This document shows positions 24,088 to 32,892 of a DNA stretch of 64,000 bases, one piece after another. The DNA comes from Streptomyces sp. NRRL F-6492 (GTDB lineage Bacteria; Actinomycetota; Actinomycetes; Streptomycetales; Streptomycetaceae). The notes under the pieces were generated by a model. The model ran no database searches and had not been told where the DNA came from. It was given only the letters and a program-made list of their open reading frames with translations. The stretch spans positions 62,001-126,000 of the forward strand of contig NZ_LGEG01000149.1 of NCBI RefSeq assembly GCF_001280125.1, in the 5' to 3' direction. The position numbers and the translations under genes are program-made. The stretch's first letter is position 1; the number at the start of each line of letters is the position of its first letter.

Positions 24088-25110
24088 TCACCTGCTGTTC
24101 CCGGAGGCGGTCTCCCGGACCGCGCGCAGGGACTCCTTGAGGGAGCCCATGGTGGCGAGGACGGCGGTGGGCTCGTAGCCGCAGTGCGCCATGCAGTTGG
24201 CGCAGCGCGGGTCCTTGCCCCGGCCGTACTTCTCCCAGTCGGTCTCCTCGACGAGCTCGCGGTACGTGGGGACGTAGCCGTCGCTCATCAGGTAGCAGGG
24301 GCGCTGCCAGCCGAAGAGGGAGTAGTTGGGGATGGCCCAGGCCGTGCAGGGGAAGTCCGCCTTGCCCTCCAGGAAGTCCAGGAAGAGCGGCGAGTGGTTC
24401 AGGCGCCAGCGGCGCCGGTTCCCGCCGGCGAAGGCCTTCCTGAAGAGCTCCCGGGTCTGCTCGACGCCCAGGAAGTGCTCCTGGTCGGGCGCCTTCTCGT
24501 AGGCGTAGGCGGGCGAGATCATCATCTCGTCGACCTGGAGGTCGTCGTTGAGGTAGTTGAGCACCTCGATGATGGTCTGGGGGGTGTCGGTGTTGAAGAA
24601 GGTCGAGTTGGTGGTGACCCGGAAGCCGCGCCGCTTGGCCTCCTTGATCGCCGCCACCGCCTCGTCGAACACGCCCTCCTTGGCCACGGACTCGTCGTGC
24701 CGCTCGCGCAGCCCGTCGATGTGCACGGCGAAGGCGAAGTACGGGGAGGGGGTGAAGTCCTCCAGCTTCTTGCGGAGCAGCATCGCGTTGGTGCAGAGGA
24801 AGACGTACTTCCTCTTCGCCACCAACTGGCGGACGATCTCGTGGATCTGAGGGTGCATCAGGGGCTCGCCGCCCGCGATGGACACCATGGGGGCGCCGGA
24901 CTCCAGGACCGCGCCGACCGCCTGGGCGACCGGCATGCGCTGCTTGAGGACACCCGCCGGGTGCTGGATCTTCCCGCAGCCCTCGCACTTGAGGTTGCAG
25001 GCGAAGAGCGGTTCGAGCTCGACGATCAGCGGGAACTTGTCACGCTTGCGGAGCTTCTGTTCGAAGAGGTAGGTCCCGACCCGGATGGACTGACGGAGCG
25101 GCATGGCCAT
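24088..25110 (-). CDS. hpnH: Adenosyl-hopene transferase HpnH (radical SAM)
   Basis: 340 residues. Cluster Cys C38, C42 and C45 in FACNLKCEGC, then GGEPLMHPQI and a C-terminal domain with further Cys (CANCMAHCGYEP). HpnH joins a 5'-deoxyadenosyl radical to diploptene, giving adenosylhopane, the first step of side-chain extension. ATG 25110 follows an AGGAGGTGAG site. Next gene after hpnG, 7 nt away. Confidence 0.95.
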   Translation of the reverse strand: MAMPLRQSIRVGTYLFEQKLRKRDKFPLIVELEPLFACNLKCEGCGKIQHPAGVLKQRMPVAQAVGAVLESGAPMVSIAGGEPLMHPQIHEIVRQLVAKRKYVFLCTNAMLLRKKLEDFTPSPYFAFAVHIDGLRERHDESVAKEGVFDEAVAAIKEAKRRGFRVTTNSTFFNTDTPQTIIEVLNYLNDDLQVDEMMISPAYAYEKAPDQEHFLGVEQTRELFRKAFAGGNRRRWRLNHSPLFLDFLEGKADFPCTAWAIPNYSLFGWQRPCYLMSDGYVPTYRELVEETDWEKYGRGKDPRCANCMAHCGYEPTAVLATMGSLKESLRAVRETASGNSR

Positions 25111-25117
25111 AACTCGC

Positions 25118-25792
25118 TCACCTCCTGGGGAGCAGCAAAGAACGGTGCCATTCGAAGAAAGCGGGAAGGACGGCACGAAGGACGCGAAAGGCTGATATTC
25201 CCCCGCGCACCGTGCCAATACGGACCAGCTCATGTTCTGGAGCGTCCACGACCACCCGGACGGCCGCAACCGGACGCGCGCCCGGCCCCTCCCCGAAGGC
25301 TCCGGCGGCCCGTGCGGTCCGCAGGGTCGCGGCGGACTCCATGTCGACGGCGATCGCGCCGGTGCCCCGCAGCGCGGCCCGCTCGGGGCCCCGCACCACG
25401 TGGTCGGAGCCGCTCAGCGGGCCGGTGTGCACGGACCGGCCCGGCACCGCCCTGACCAGGGCCTTCACCAGGAGGTCCGTACCGGTGCACGCGGTCGTGC
25501 CGTCGGGCCCCCGGGTCTCGTCGGCGACGACCAGGTCCCCGGGGTGCATGCCCGGGGCGAGCCCCGCGCAGAACCCGGAGGCGATCACGGCCGCGTCCCA
25601 CCGGTGCCGCTCCCCCAGCGCCCGGGAGACCGCCTCCCGGGCCCGCTCGGGCCCCATGCCCGTCCGCAGCACGGTGACCGGGCCGGGGGCGCCGCCCCGG
25701 TCGCCGCTGCGCAGGGCGAGCTGCTCGATGCCGAGCGCGCAGGCGATGAGCAGCGGCGGGGCGGTGGCGCCGGGGCCCGGCGCGCGGCCCAT
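25118..25792 (-). CDS. hpnG: Hopanoid nucleosidase/phosphorylase HpnG
   Basis: 224 residues. Nucleoside-phosphorylase-fold motifs: VTVLRTGMGPERA, ASGFCAGLAPGMHPGDLVVADE and AVDMESAATLRTA. In the hopanoid pathway HpnG removes adenine from adenosylhopane to form ribosylhopane. Its ATG overlaps the shc stop by one base (TGATG), so translation is coupled. No signal peptide. Confidence 0.88.
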   Translation of the reverse strand: MGRAPGPGATAPPLLIACALGIEQLALRSGDRGGAPGPVTVLRTGMGPERAREAVSRALGERHRWDAAVIASGFCAGLAPGMHPGDLVVADETRGPDGTTACTGTDLLVKALVRAVPGRSVHTGPLSGSDHVVRGPERAALRGTGAIAVDMESAATLRTARAAGAFGEGPGARPVAAVRVVVDAPEHELVRIGTVRGGISAFRVLRAVLPAFFEWHRSLLLPRR

Positions 25793-27795
25793 CAGCCCTC
25801 CTTGCGGGGCGACGGCTCCCCGTACGCGTAGCGGCCGAGCGCCGTGAGGGGGAAGACCTGGCGGTAGAGGTGGTAGTTGATCGAGAAGTCCCAGGGGAAG
25901 CCGGTGCCGGTGAAGTACGGCTCGTCCCACGAGCCGTCCGGGAGCTGGGTCGCGGCGAGCCAGGCGACGCCCCGCCGGACCGGCTCGGTCTCCCGCTCGC
26001 CCGCGGCGAGCAGCGCGATCAGCGCCCACGCGGTCTGGGAGGCGGTGGAGGCGCCGCGCCCGACCCACTGCTCGTCGTCGTACGAGCGGAGGTCCTCGCC
26101 CCAGCCGCCGTCCTCGTTCTGCACGGAGCCGAGCCAGCCGACGGCCCGGCGGACCGCCGGGTGGGAGGCGGGGATCCCGGCGGCGGCGAGGGCGGGGAGC
26201 ACCGAGCCCGTCCCGTACACGTGGTTGACGCCCCAGCGGCCGAACCAGGCGCCGTGCGGCTCCTGTTCGGCGAGCAGCCACTCGATCCCCCGCTGGGTGC
26301 GGGGGTCCTGGGCCAGGCCCTCGTAGGCCAGCATCTCCACCACGTGGGCGGTGACGTCGGCGGAGGGCGGGTCGACGACCTCGCCGAAGTCGCAGAAGGG
26401 CAGCTTGTTGGGGAAGACGCTGGTGTTGTCGGCGTCGAAGGCCGCCCAGGCGCCGTTGCGGGACTGCATGCCGAGGGTCCAGCGCGCGCCCCGGGCGACG
26501 GCCCCCTCGACCCGGGCGGGGTCGGGGTGCCGGACCCGGCGCAGGGCGAGCAGGACCTCGGCGGTGTCGTCGATGTCGGGGTAGTTGTCGTTGTGGAACT
26601 CGAACGCCCAGCCGCCCGGCGGGAGTCCGGGCCGGCGCACCGTCCAGTCGCCGGTCCGGGTGATCTCCTCGTCCAGCATCCAGTCGACGGCCTTGACCAG
26701 GGCCGGGTGGTCGGGCGGGAGCCCGGCGTCGGCGAGGGCGATGGTGGCGAGGCAGGTGTCCCAGACGGGGGACTGGCAGGCCTCGACCATCCGGGAGCCG
26801 TCCTCGCGCCGGACGGCGAAGCGGTCGAGGGACTCCAGGCCGGCCCGCATGACGGGGTGGCCGAGGTCGTAGCCGAGGAGGTGCAGGGCGATGATCGAGT
26901 AGACGGCGGGGGGCTGGATGCCGCCCCAGCAGCCGTCGTTCTCCTGGCGCTCGACGATCCAGCGCGCGGCCAGGTCCATGGCCACCTTGCGCACCGGGCG
27001 CGGGGCCACCCGGTGGTAGAGGTGCAGTGCCTTGTCGAGCCGCTGGAAGATCCCGTCCCAGCCGGTCACCGGGGCGAGCGGACGGGGCGGGTTCGGGCGG
27101 GCCGGGTCGGTGTGCAGCTCGTCCAGGGGGAAGGGCGCGGGGCGGACCGGGCGCTTGGCGGAGACCACGGTGAGCGGCACGATCGTCTGGCGGGCCCAGC
27201 AGCCGAAGTCGTAGATGTTGAGCGGGAACCACTTGGGCAGGAAGAGCAGCTCCGGGGGCAGCTCGGGCAGGTCCTCCCAGCGCCACCAGCCGAAGAGGGC
27301 GAGCCAGATCCGGGTGAAGACCCGGGCGGCCGCGATGCCGCCGCGGGCGCGGACCCAGGCGGCGGCGCGGGCCATGTGCGGGGCCTCGGGCGGGTCCCCG
27401 GCGAGGCGCAGGGCCACATAGGCCTCGACGGTGGCGGAGACCTCGCCGGGTCCGCCGTAGAAGGTGGCCCAGGCGCCGTCCTCGCGCTGTTCGCGGCGGA
27501 CGTGGAGGGCCGCGGCCCGGGTGGTGTCGGGGTCGAGGATGCCCAGGAACTGGCGGAGGAGGAGGTCCTCGGCGTCCATGGTGACGTTGGTCTCCAGGTC
27601 GCCCTTCCACCAGCCCGCCGGATCCTGGCGGGCGAGCAGGTGCTCGGCGGCGCGTGCCGCGGCCCGCGCGGCGGTCTCGTCGAGTCTTCCCGGGGAGGCG
27701 TCGGCCCCCTCCGGGAGAGCGGTGTCGGTCGTCTTGCCGGCCACGGCCGTCCGGGGGCTCACGGCCCCGGCGTTTCCGTCGGTCGTCGCTGTCAT
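25792..27795 (-). CDS. shc: Squalene-hopene cyclase
   Basis: 667 residues, normal length. The catalytic acid motif DIDD is at 407-410, within NDNYPDIDDTAEVLLALRR. Multiple QW repeats occur (REQREDGAWATFYG, ERQENDGCWGG, QNEDGGWGE, QLPDGSWDE). Cyclises squalene to hopene/diplopterol as a monotopic membrane enzyme. An Ala/Asp-rich N-terminal extension of about 35 residues precedes the first helix. AAGGGGAAG before the ATG. 108 nt downstream of the polyprenyl synthase gene, in the same operon. Confidence 0.96.
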   Translation of the reverse strand: MTATTDGNAGAVSPRTAVAGKTTDTALPEGADASPGRLDETAARAAARAAEHLLARQDPAGWWKGDLETNVTMDAEDLLLRQFLGILDPDTTRAAALHVRREQREDGAWATFYGGPGEVSATVEAYVALRLAGDPPEAPHMARAAAWVRARGGIAAARVFTRIWLALFGWWRWEDLPELPPELLFLPKWFPLNIYDFGCWARQTIVPLTVVSAKRPVRPAPFPLDELHTDPARPNPPRPLAPVTGWDGIFQRLDKALHLYHRVAPRPVRKVAMDLAARWIVERQENDGCWGGIQPPAVYSIIALHLLGYDLGHPVMRAGLESLDRFAVRREDGSRMVEACQSPVWDTCLATIALADAGLPPDHPALVKAVDWMLDEEITRTGDWTVRRPGLPPGGWAFEFHNDNYPDIDDTAEVLLALRRVRHPDPARVEGAVARGARWTLGMQSRNGAWAAFDADNTSVFPNKLPFCDFGEVVDPPSADVTAHVVEMLAYEGLAQDPRTQRGIEWLLAEQEPHGAWFGRWGVNHVYGTGSVLPALAAAGIPASHPAVRRAVGWLGSVQNEDGGWGEDLRSYDDEQWVGRGASTASQTAWALIALLAAGERETEPVRRGVAWLAATQLPDGSWDEPYFTGTGFPWDFSINYHLYRQVFPLTALGRYAYGEPSPRKEG

Positions 27796-27903
27796 GGCTT
27801 CCCCTTCGCGCAGTCTGTTTCCTTCTGCTCCTGCGGGTCTGCCGTCGGCCGGCGCCGGGTGGCACCGGCCGGCGACCGCGAACTCATATCAGGGTGATGG
27901 TGA

Positions 27904-29004
27904 TCATCTCTTCCGTACGACCACGAAGTCGGCCAGGGCGGTGAGCTGCGCCCGCACGCGGGCGGGCATGTCCACCTCGTCCAGGGCCGCGATCGCGACG
28001 GCGTGCTGGCGGCGGGCCTCCTGGGAGGTCCACTCCCGGCCTCCGGCCTCCTCGATCAGGGCGGCCCGGAAGGCGAACTCCTCCTCGGAGAAGGAGGCGA
28101 ACTCGCTGGACTTGGCGTCCGCGGCGAGCAGCTCGCCGAGCCGCTCGGAGGCCGGGCCGCCGGCGGCGAGGGCGGCGACGACGGGCAGGGACTTCTTGCG
28201 CTGGCGCAGGTCGCTCCAGGTCTGCTTGCCGGTGGACTCCGGGTCGCCCCAGATGCCGAGCAGGTCGTCGACGGCCTGGAAGGCGAGGCCGAGGTGGTAG
28301 CCGTACTCCTCCAGCTTGTCGGCGGTCCGGTCGTCGGCCCCGCCGAGGACGGCGCCGATGGAGACGGCGCAGGCGAGGAGGGCGCCGGTCTTGTTGCCCT
28401 CCATCTCCAGGCACTCCTCGACGGTGACCCGCTCGCGGTGCTCGTAGGAGATGTCCTGGGCCTGCCCGTCGATGAGCTTGCGGGTGGCCGTGGTGAGCCG
28501 GCGGGTGGCCCGCCCGGCCTCGACGGTGCCGAGTTCGAGGAGCAGTTCGTTGGCGAGGGCGAAGAGGGCGTCGCCGACGAGGATGGCCTGCGCGGGGCCG
28601 TGCACCTTCCACACGGTGTCGCGGTGGCGGCGCTGCTCGTCGCCGTCCATCAGGTCGTCGTGGAGCAGCGAGAAGTTGTGGACGAGCTCCACGGCGACGG
28701 CGCCGGGGATCCCGACCTCGGGCGCGGCGCCCGCGGCCTCGGCCGACAGCAGGGCGAGCGCGGGGCGGACGGCCTTGCCGCCGTCGCCGTCGGCAGGGTT
28801 GCCCTGGGCGTCGATCCAGCCGAAGTGGTAGGCGGCCACGGTGTCCATGGGCGGCGCGAGGCGGTCGACGGCCGCCCGCAGTACGGGGGTGGACAGGGTC
28901 CGTCCCCGCTCCAGCAGTGCGGACACGTCCGCGGTGTCGACGGCCGGGTGTCCCGGCGGCGCTGTCGGCACGGTCTCTCCTCTTGTTCCGGTACTCACAC
29001 TCAT
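27904..29004 (-). CDS. Polyprenyl (farnesyl) diphosphate synthase of the hopanoid operon
   Basis: 366 residues. First aspartate-rich motif DDLMD at 116-120 and a shortened second motif DDLLG at 246-250, typical of actinobacterial short-chain trans-prenyl synthases. Presumably makes farnesyl diphosphate for HpnC/HpnD. The ATG overlaps the hpnE stop (ATGA). The N-terminal 40 residues are variable. Chain length is inferred from context; geranylgeranyl product cannot be ruled out. Confidence 0.9.
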   Translation of the reverse strand: MSVSTGTRGETVPTAPPGHPAVDTADVSALLERGRTLSTPVLRAAVDRLAPPMDTVAAYHFGWIDAQGNPADGDGGKAVRPALALLSAEAAGAAPEVGIPGAVAVELVHNFSLLHDDLMDGDEQRRHRDTVWKVHGPAQAILVGDALFALANELLLELGTVEAGRATRRLTTATRKLIDGQAQDISYEHRERVTVEECLEMEGNKTGALLACAVSIGAVLGGADDRTADKLEEYGYHLGLAFQAVDDLLGIWGDPESTGKQTWSDLRQRKKSLPVVAALAAGGPASERLGELLAADAKSSEFASFSEEEFAFRAALIEEAGGREWTSQEARRQHAVAIAALDEVDMPARVRAQLTALADFVVVRKR

Positions 29005-30401
29005 ACCGCCTCCTGCAGCGGATGGTCATGGCGGCGGCCGAGGGCGGAGAGCGCCGCGCCCGCGGCGCTGAAACCACTGCGGACGGCCCCCTCCATGGTC
29101 GCGGGCCAGCCGGTGGCGGTCCAGGCTCCGGCCAGGTGGAGGCCCGGTGCCCGGGTGCGGGCGCCGGGGCGGAGCCGGCCGGTGCCCGGGGCGGGGTCGA
29201 ACGTCGCCGTCCGCTCCCTGGTGACGAAGAAGTCGCGCACCCCGGCGCCGCGGGCGGCGGGCAGCAGCCGCTCCAGCTCCGGGAGGTAGCGCTCGCGCAG
29301 GACGGCGACGGGTTCGTCGATGTCGTCCTGGGCGGCGGACTGGGAGACGGCGAGGTACTGGCCGCCGCCCTTGAGGCCGGAGGCGTCGGTGCGGTCGAAG
29401 ACCCACTGCACCGGGGAGCCGAGGGCGGTGAAGAAGGGCCGCTTCAGCACCTTGCGGTCGTAGACGACGTGCAGGTTGAGGATGGGGGCGGTGCCGATGT
29501 CGAGGAGCCGGTCGGGGTCGTCGAGGGCGCCCTCGGGCAGCAGGGCGTGGGTCTCGTGCTGCGGTACGGCGAGGACGACGGCGTCGGCGTCGAGCGTCTC
29601 GCCGGGCACCTCCACGGCCCAGCGGCCGTCGTCGGTGCGGGAGATCCGCTCGGCCCTGGCGCGCAGTGCGGTGCGCACCCCGGCGGCGGCGAGGGCCTTT
29701 CCGGCCAGGGTGTCGTGGAGGTCGCCGAGCGGGACGCGGGCCCAGCCGATGTCGGCGGCGCCGGGCTCGGAGAGGAGGCCGGTCTTGAAGACCATGGCGG
29801 CCAGGCCCATGGAGGCGTGCGGGGCGGTGGCGTTGAGGGTGGCGACGCCGACGAGGTCCCACAGGGCCTCCACCGCGCGCGGGGACTGTCCGTGGCGGCC
29901 GAGCCAGGTGGCGAAGTCGATGCCGTCGAGGGCCGGGTCGGCGGGGTCGAGCCGGCTCAGGGCGAGCGCGGCCCGGCCGACGCCCACGCGCTCGACGGCG
30001 CTGAGGTGGGGGTAGGTCGCCAGGCTCCGGGCGAGGTGGAACGGGACGGGCAGGTCGTCGCGGCGGATCCGGCCGAGCCGGGGGCCGCGGCGGTGGCCGA
30101 CGTCGAGGACGGGCACGTCGAGGCGGTCCTGGACGGGGGCGAGGTGGGCGCCGTCGATCCGGTCGAGGAACCAGCGGTAGGCGGTGCAGCAGCGCAGGTA
30201 GACGTGCTGGCCGTTGTCGACGGTCAGCTCGCCGCGGCGGAAGGAGAAGGCGAGGCCGCCGAGCCGGGGCCGGCCTTCGAGGAGGGTGACGCGGAGGCCC
30301 GCGTCGGCGAGCCGGAGCGCGGCGGTGGTCCCGGCGAGCCCGCCGCCGACGACGACGGCGTGCGGCCGCCGGGCGTCCCGCCCGGTTGCGTCCTGGGTCA
30401 C
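29001..30401 (-). CDS. hpnE: Hydroxysqualene dehydroxylase HpnE (FAD amine-oxidase fold)
   Basis: 466 residues. N-terminal FAD-binding VVVGGGLAGTTAALRLADAG with LLEGRPRLGGLAFSF, and C-terminal PGLHLAGAWTATGWPATMEGAV. HpnE reduces hydroxysqualene to squalene after HpnC/HpnD. The GTG at 30401 was preferred to one at 30464 because GGAGG precedes it and it overlaps the stop of the small upstream gene (GTGA). Confidence 0.93.
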   Translation of the reverse strand: MTQDATGRDARRPHAVVVGGGLAGTTAALRLADAGLRVTLLEGRPRLGGLAFSFRRGELTVDNGQHVYLRCCTAYRWFLDRIDGAHLAPVQDRLDVPVLDVGHRRGPRLGRIRRDDLPVPFHLARSLATYPHLSAVERVGVGRAALALSRLDPADPALDGIDFATWLGRHGQSPRAVEALWDLVGVATLNATAPHASMGLAAMVFKTGLLSEPGAADIGWARVPLGDLHDTLAGKALAAAGVRTALRARAERISRTDDGRWAVEVPGETLDADAVVLAVPQHETHALLPEGALDDPDRLLDIGTAPILNLHVVYDRKVLKRPFFTALGSPVQWVFDRTDASGLKGGGQYLAVSQSAAQDDIDEPVAVLRERYLPELERLLPAARGAGVRDFFVTRERTATFDPAPGTGRLRPGARTRAPGLHLAGAWTATGWPATMEGAVRSGFSAAGAALSALGRRHDHPLQEAV

Positions 30402-30724
30402 GCGGCCTCCGATCGGTCGGTCGTGCCCGGTCCCGTCGCGGACGGTTCCGGCGGTTTCGGACACGGGCCGTGCACGACGGCCGTGGTCAGGGACGCCGGA
30501 ACGGCGCCGGGGGTTGCGGCGGGGGCGGCGGCCGTACGGGGACGGGTGCCGGACCCGTGGGCCGCCGCACGGGCGGGGGCTACGGCCGTACGGGAGCCGG
30601 CGCCGGACCCGTGAACCGCCGCGCGGGCGGGGGCCGCGGTCCCGGTGGCCGCCCGGAGGACGGTGCCGGGTCCGTGGGTCGCCGTACCGGGCGCGGCCGG
30701 AAGGGTCGGCGCGTACGGGGTCAT
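30398..30724 (-). CDS. Small Ala/Gly/Arg-rich protein coupled between hpnD and hpnE
   Basis: 108 residues. Start overlaps the hpnD stop (ATGA) and stop overlaps the hpnE start (GTGA), which is the main evidence that it is translated. Most of it is built from three 54-bp (18-residue) direct repeats of the APARAAxHGSG / RTA type. The tail (ASLTTAVVHGP) weakly recalls the DUF6380 miniproteins found at this place in other Streptomyces. No fold or function can be inferred; it may serve mainly to keep ribosomes coupled. Confidence 0.6.
   Translation of the reverse strand: MTPYAPTLPAAPGTATHGPGTVLRAATGTAAPARAAVHGSGAGSRTAVAPARAAAHGSGTRPRTAAAPAATPGAVPASLTTAVVHGPCPKPPEPSATGPGTTDRSEAA
30529..30690. repeat. 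Three 54-bp direct repeats inside the small hpn gene
   Basis: Units 30529-30582, 30583-30636 and a more diverged 30637-30690. The length keeps the reading frame. Core shared by the first two: CGGCCGTACGGG ... GCCGGACCCGTG ... CGGGCGGGGGC. Confidence 0.8.
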
Positions 30725-31671
30725 CGGGTGCGCCTCCTGACGTCGCGCCGGGCGATGTGGCGGGTGTCGAGGCCGGAGAGGCCGCGGACCGCGACGTACG
30801 CCTTCTCGCGGCCCGGCAGCGAGACGCGGCCGCGCAGGACCGCCTCCGGGTCGCGCTCGATCCGGTCGAGCAGGCGCCGGTAGATGCCGGCCATGGCGGC
30901 GACGCAGGCGCCGCTGCGCCGGTCGAGCATGGGCAGGAGCCGGTAGCCCTCGGCGAACAGGGCGCGGGCGCGCCGCACTTCGAAGTGGACGAGCCCGGCG
31001 AAGTCGGAGCCCTCGGGCAGGGGCCCGCCGAAGCCGTCCCCGCAGCCGAACTTGGCGAGGTCGTCGGCGGGCAGGTAGGTGCGCCCGTTCTCCGCGTCCT
31101 CGCGCACGTCCCTGAGGATGTTGGTGAGTTGGAGCGCGAGCCCCAGGGTGTCGGCGTACTCGGGGGCGCGGTCGGCGCCGTGGGCGCCCGGCTGGGTGCC
31201 GAAGACGCCGAGGGAGAGGCGGCCGATGGCGCCGGCGACGCAGCGGCAGTAGACCTTGAGGTCGTCCCAGGTCTCGTAGGTGGCGCCGTGGACGTCCATG
31301 AGGACGCCGTCGATGAGTTCGTCGAGGCCGTCGAGCGGGATCGGGAAGCGCCGGGCGGAGTCGGCGAGGGCGACGGCGACCGGGTCGGTGTCGTCCTCGC
31401 CGACCTCGTCGGAGCGGATCCGGTCGAGCAGGTCCCGGGTGGCCTCCAGGCGCTCCCGCTTGGCCCCGGGCGCGAGCGTGCCGTCGCCGATGTCGTCGAC
31501 GCGCCGCGAGAGGGCGTACAGGGCGGACATCGCCTGGCGCTTCTCGGCCGGCAGCAGCCGGATGCCGTAGGCGAAGTTGCGGGCCTGCTGCCCGGTGACC
31601 GCCTCGCAGTAGCTGTAGGCGGCCTGTACCGGCGCGGACGGCTGGTGCTGTCCCTCCACGGTCACGGTCAC
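30721..31671 (-). CDS. hpnD: Presqualene diphosphate synthase HpnD
   Basis: 316 residues. Squalene/phytoene synthase fold: first Asp-rich motif in RRVDDIGDG and second in QLTNILRDVREDAENGRTYLP. HpnD condenses two farnesyl diphosphates to presqualene diphosphate. The GTG at 31671 overlaps the hpnC stop (GTGA); two further in-frame GTG codons follow at once (31665, 31659). Confidence 0.94.
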   Translation of the reverse strand: MTVTVEGQHQPSAPVQAAYSYCEAVTGQQARNFAYGIRLLPAEKRQAMSALYALSRRVDDIGDGTLAPGAKRERLEATRDLLDRIRSDEVGEDDTDPVAVALADSARRFPIPLDGLDELIDGVLMDVHGATYETWDDLKVYCRCVAGAIGRLSLGVFGTQPGAHGADRAPEYADTLGLALQLTNILRDVREDAENGRTYLPADDLAKFGCGDGFGGPLPEGSDFAGLVHFEVRRARALFAEGYRLLPMLDRRSGACVAAMAGIYRRLLDRIERDPEAVLRGRVSLPGREKAYVAVRGLSGLDTRHIARRDVRRRTR

Positions 31672-32579
31672 CCCTCTCTCCGCGCCCGGAGCAGGACCGC
31701 TCCCGCCCGGCGCATCAGGCTCGGCTTGGTGGGCCCGGGCGGGCCGGTCAGTACGTCGAATCCCGCGTCGGTGATCGCGTCGAGGGCCGCGAGTCCTCCG
31801 GCGGTGAATCCGGCGAGGAGGAGGCGGAGGCGGCCGTGGACGCTGCCGACGAGGGGGGTGCCCGCGTGGAGCAGCGCCCGGGCCCGCTCGGCCTCGAAGG
31901 CGATCAGGGCGCGGACGGAGGCTCCGGCGGTGGGCCGGGCGAGGTCGTCCTCGGTGACGTGGAACCGCTTGAGGTCCTCGGCGGGCAGGTAGATCCGGTC
32001 GCGGCCGAGGTCCTCGGCGACGTCCTGGAGGTGCTCGACGATCTGGAGGGCGGTGCAGATCCCGTCGGAGAGCCGGATCCGCTCGGGGGTCTCGGTGCCG
32101 GTGATGCCGAGGACGAGGCGCCCGACGGGGTTGGCGGAGAGCGCGCAGTACGCGAGGAGGTCGTCGTACGTCTCGTAGCGGCCGACCAGCTGGTCCTGGC
32201 GGTTGGCGGCGATCAGGTCGAGGAAGGGCTCGGGGGTGAGTCCGCACCGCTCGACGGTCGGCCGGAGGGCGCGCAGCAGGGGGTGGCGCGGGGTGGAGCC
32301 GAAGACGCGGTGGAGGTCGGCCTCGAAGGCGTCGAGGAGGACGAGCCGGTCGTCGGCCTCCCCGGGGGCGACGCCGAGGTGGCGGGCGTCGGCGCCGCCG
32401 GGGGCGAGGTCGCCGTCGCCGATGTCGTCGACGAGCCGGGCGTAGCCGTAGACGGCCATGAGGTCGTCGCGCCAGGCGCGGGGCAGGAAGAAGGGGGCGA
32501 CGGGGAAGTTCTCGTCCGCCGCCTTGCCGAGTGTGGCACGCGAGGTGGCGCCGGGGCGCGCCTGCCGGGGGTCCGTCAC
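31668..32579 (-). CDS. hpnC: Hydroxysqualene synthase HpnC
   Basis: 303 residues. Same fold as HpnD, with ARLVDDIGDGDLAPGG as first Asp motif and EHLQDVAEDLGRDRIYLP as the second. HpnC converts presqualene diphosphate to hydroxysqualene. GTG start overlaps the stop of a 20-codon upstream frame (GTGA), and no good ribosome site of its own is seen, so it may depend on translation of that frame. Confidence 0.93.
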   Translation of the reverse strand: MTDPRQARPGATSRATLGKAADENFPVAPFFLPRAWRDDLMAVYGYARLVDDIGDGDLAPGGADARHLGVAPGEADDRLVLLDAFEADLHRVFGSTPRHPLLRALRPTVERCGLTPEPFLDLIAANRQDQLVGRYETYDDLLAYCALSANPVGRLVLGITGTETPERIRLSDGICTALQIVEHLQDVAEDLGRDRIYLPAEDLKRFHVTEDDLARPTAGASVRALIAFEAERARALLHAGTPLVGSVHGRLRLLLAGFTAGGLAALDAITDAGFDVLTGPPGPTKPSLMRRAGAVLLRARREG

Positions 32580-32638
32580 CGGTCGCTGCCCGGCGGAGGG
32601 ACGGCGACACCCTCGTGGAGCTGGAGATTCTGCGTCAT
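32576..32638 (-). CDS. Possible 20-residue leader peptide before hpnC
   Basis: Encodes MTQNLQLHEGVAVPPPGSDR. The ATG has a GGGAGA site about 10 nt upstream, and the TGA overlaps the hpnC GTG (GTGA). The overlap matches the coupling style of the rest of the operon. No repeated codons suggesting attenuation. Could also be chance. Confidence 0.5.
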   Translation of the reverse strand: MTQNLQLHEGVAVPPPGSDR

Positions 32639-32892
32639 GGCCGTCACGTCTCCCGTTCTACACTGCTGACCCAATCCATCCTATTTCGGACACGCCGCCG
32701 ACCCCTGCCCGTAGGGCCGCCGCTCTGAGGCCCGATGGCCGTGGGGTATCGCCCTACTTGCCGCGAAACAGACCGGTCCAGCTTACGTTGTACGACGACC
32801 GTCGCCATTCCGGGGTGGCGCGCACCAGGAACTTCGTCCGCGCGAGACATCAACGCGCTTGTGGATCAAGGGAGTTCGGAGCGGACGGAAAT
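32639..32892. other. Promoter region of the hopanoid operon
   Basis: Gap between the tetR gene and the hpn operon, both on the minus strand. A TAGGAT hexamer (32683-32678, minus strand) is a fair -10 box, about 40 nt before the leader-peptide ATG, with no good -35. I see no other gene or RNA; this stretch is noticeably more AT-rich than its surroundings. Confidence 0.45.

Noticed and set aside
22692..32579. Carotenoid (crt) cluster, because of the two squalene/phytoene-synthase-like genes
   Set aside because: The presence of shc, HpnH, HpnG and HpnO with HpnC/D/E identifies hopanoid synthesis; there is no lycopene cyclase or phytoene desaturase set.
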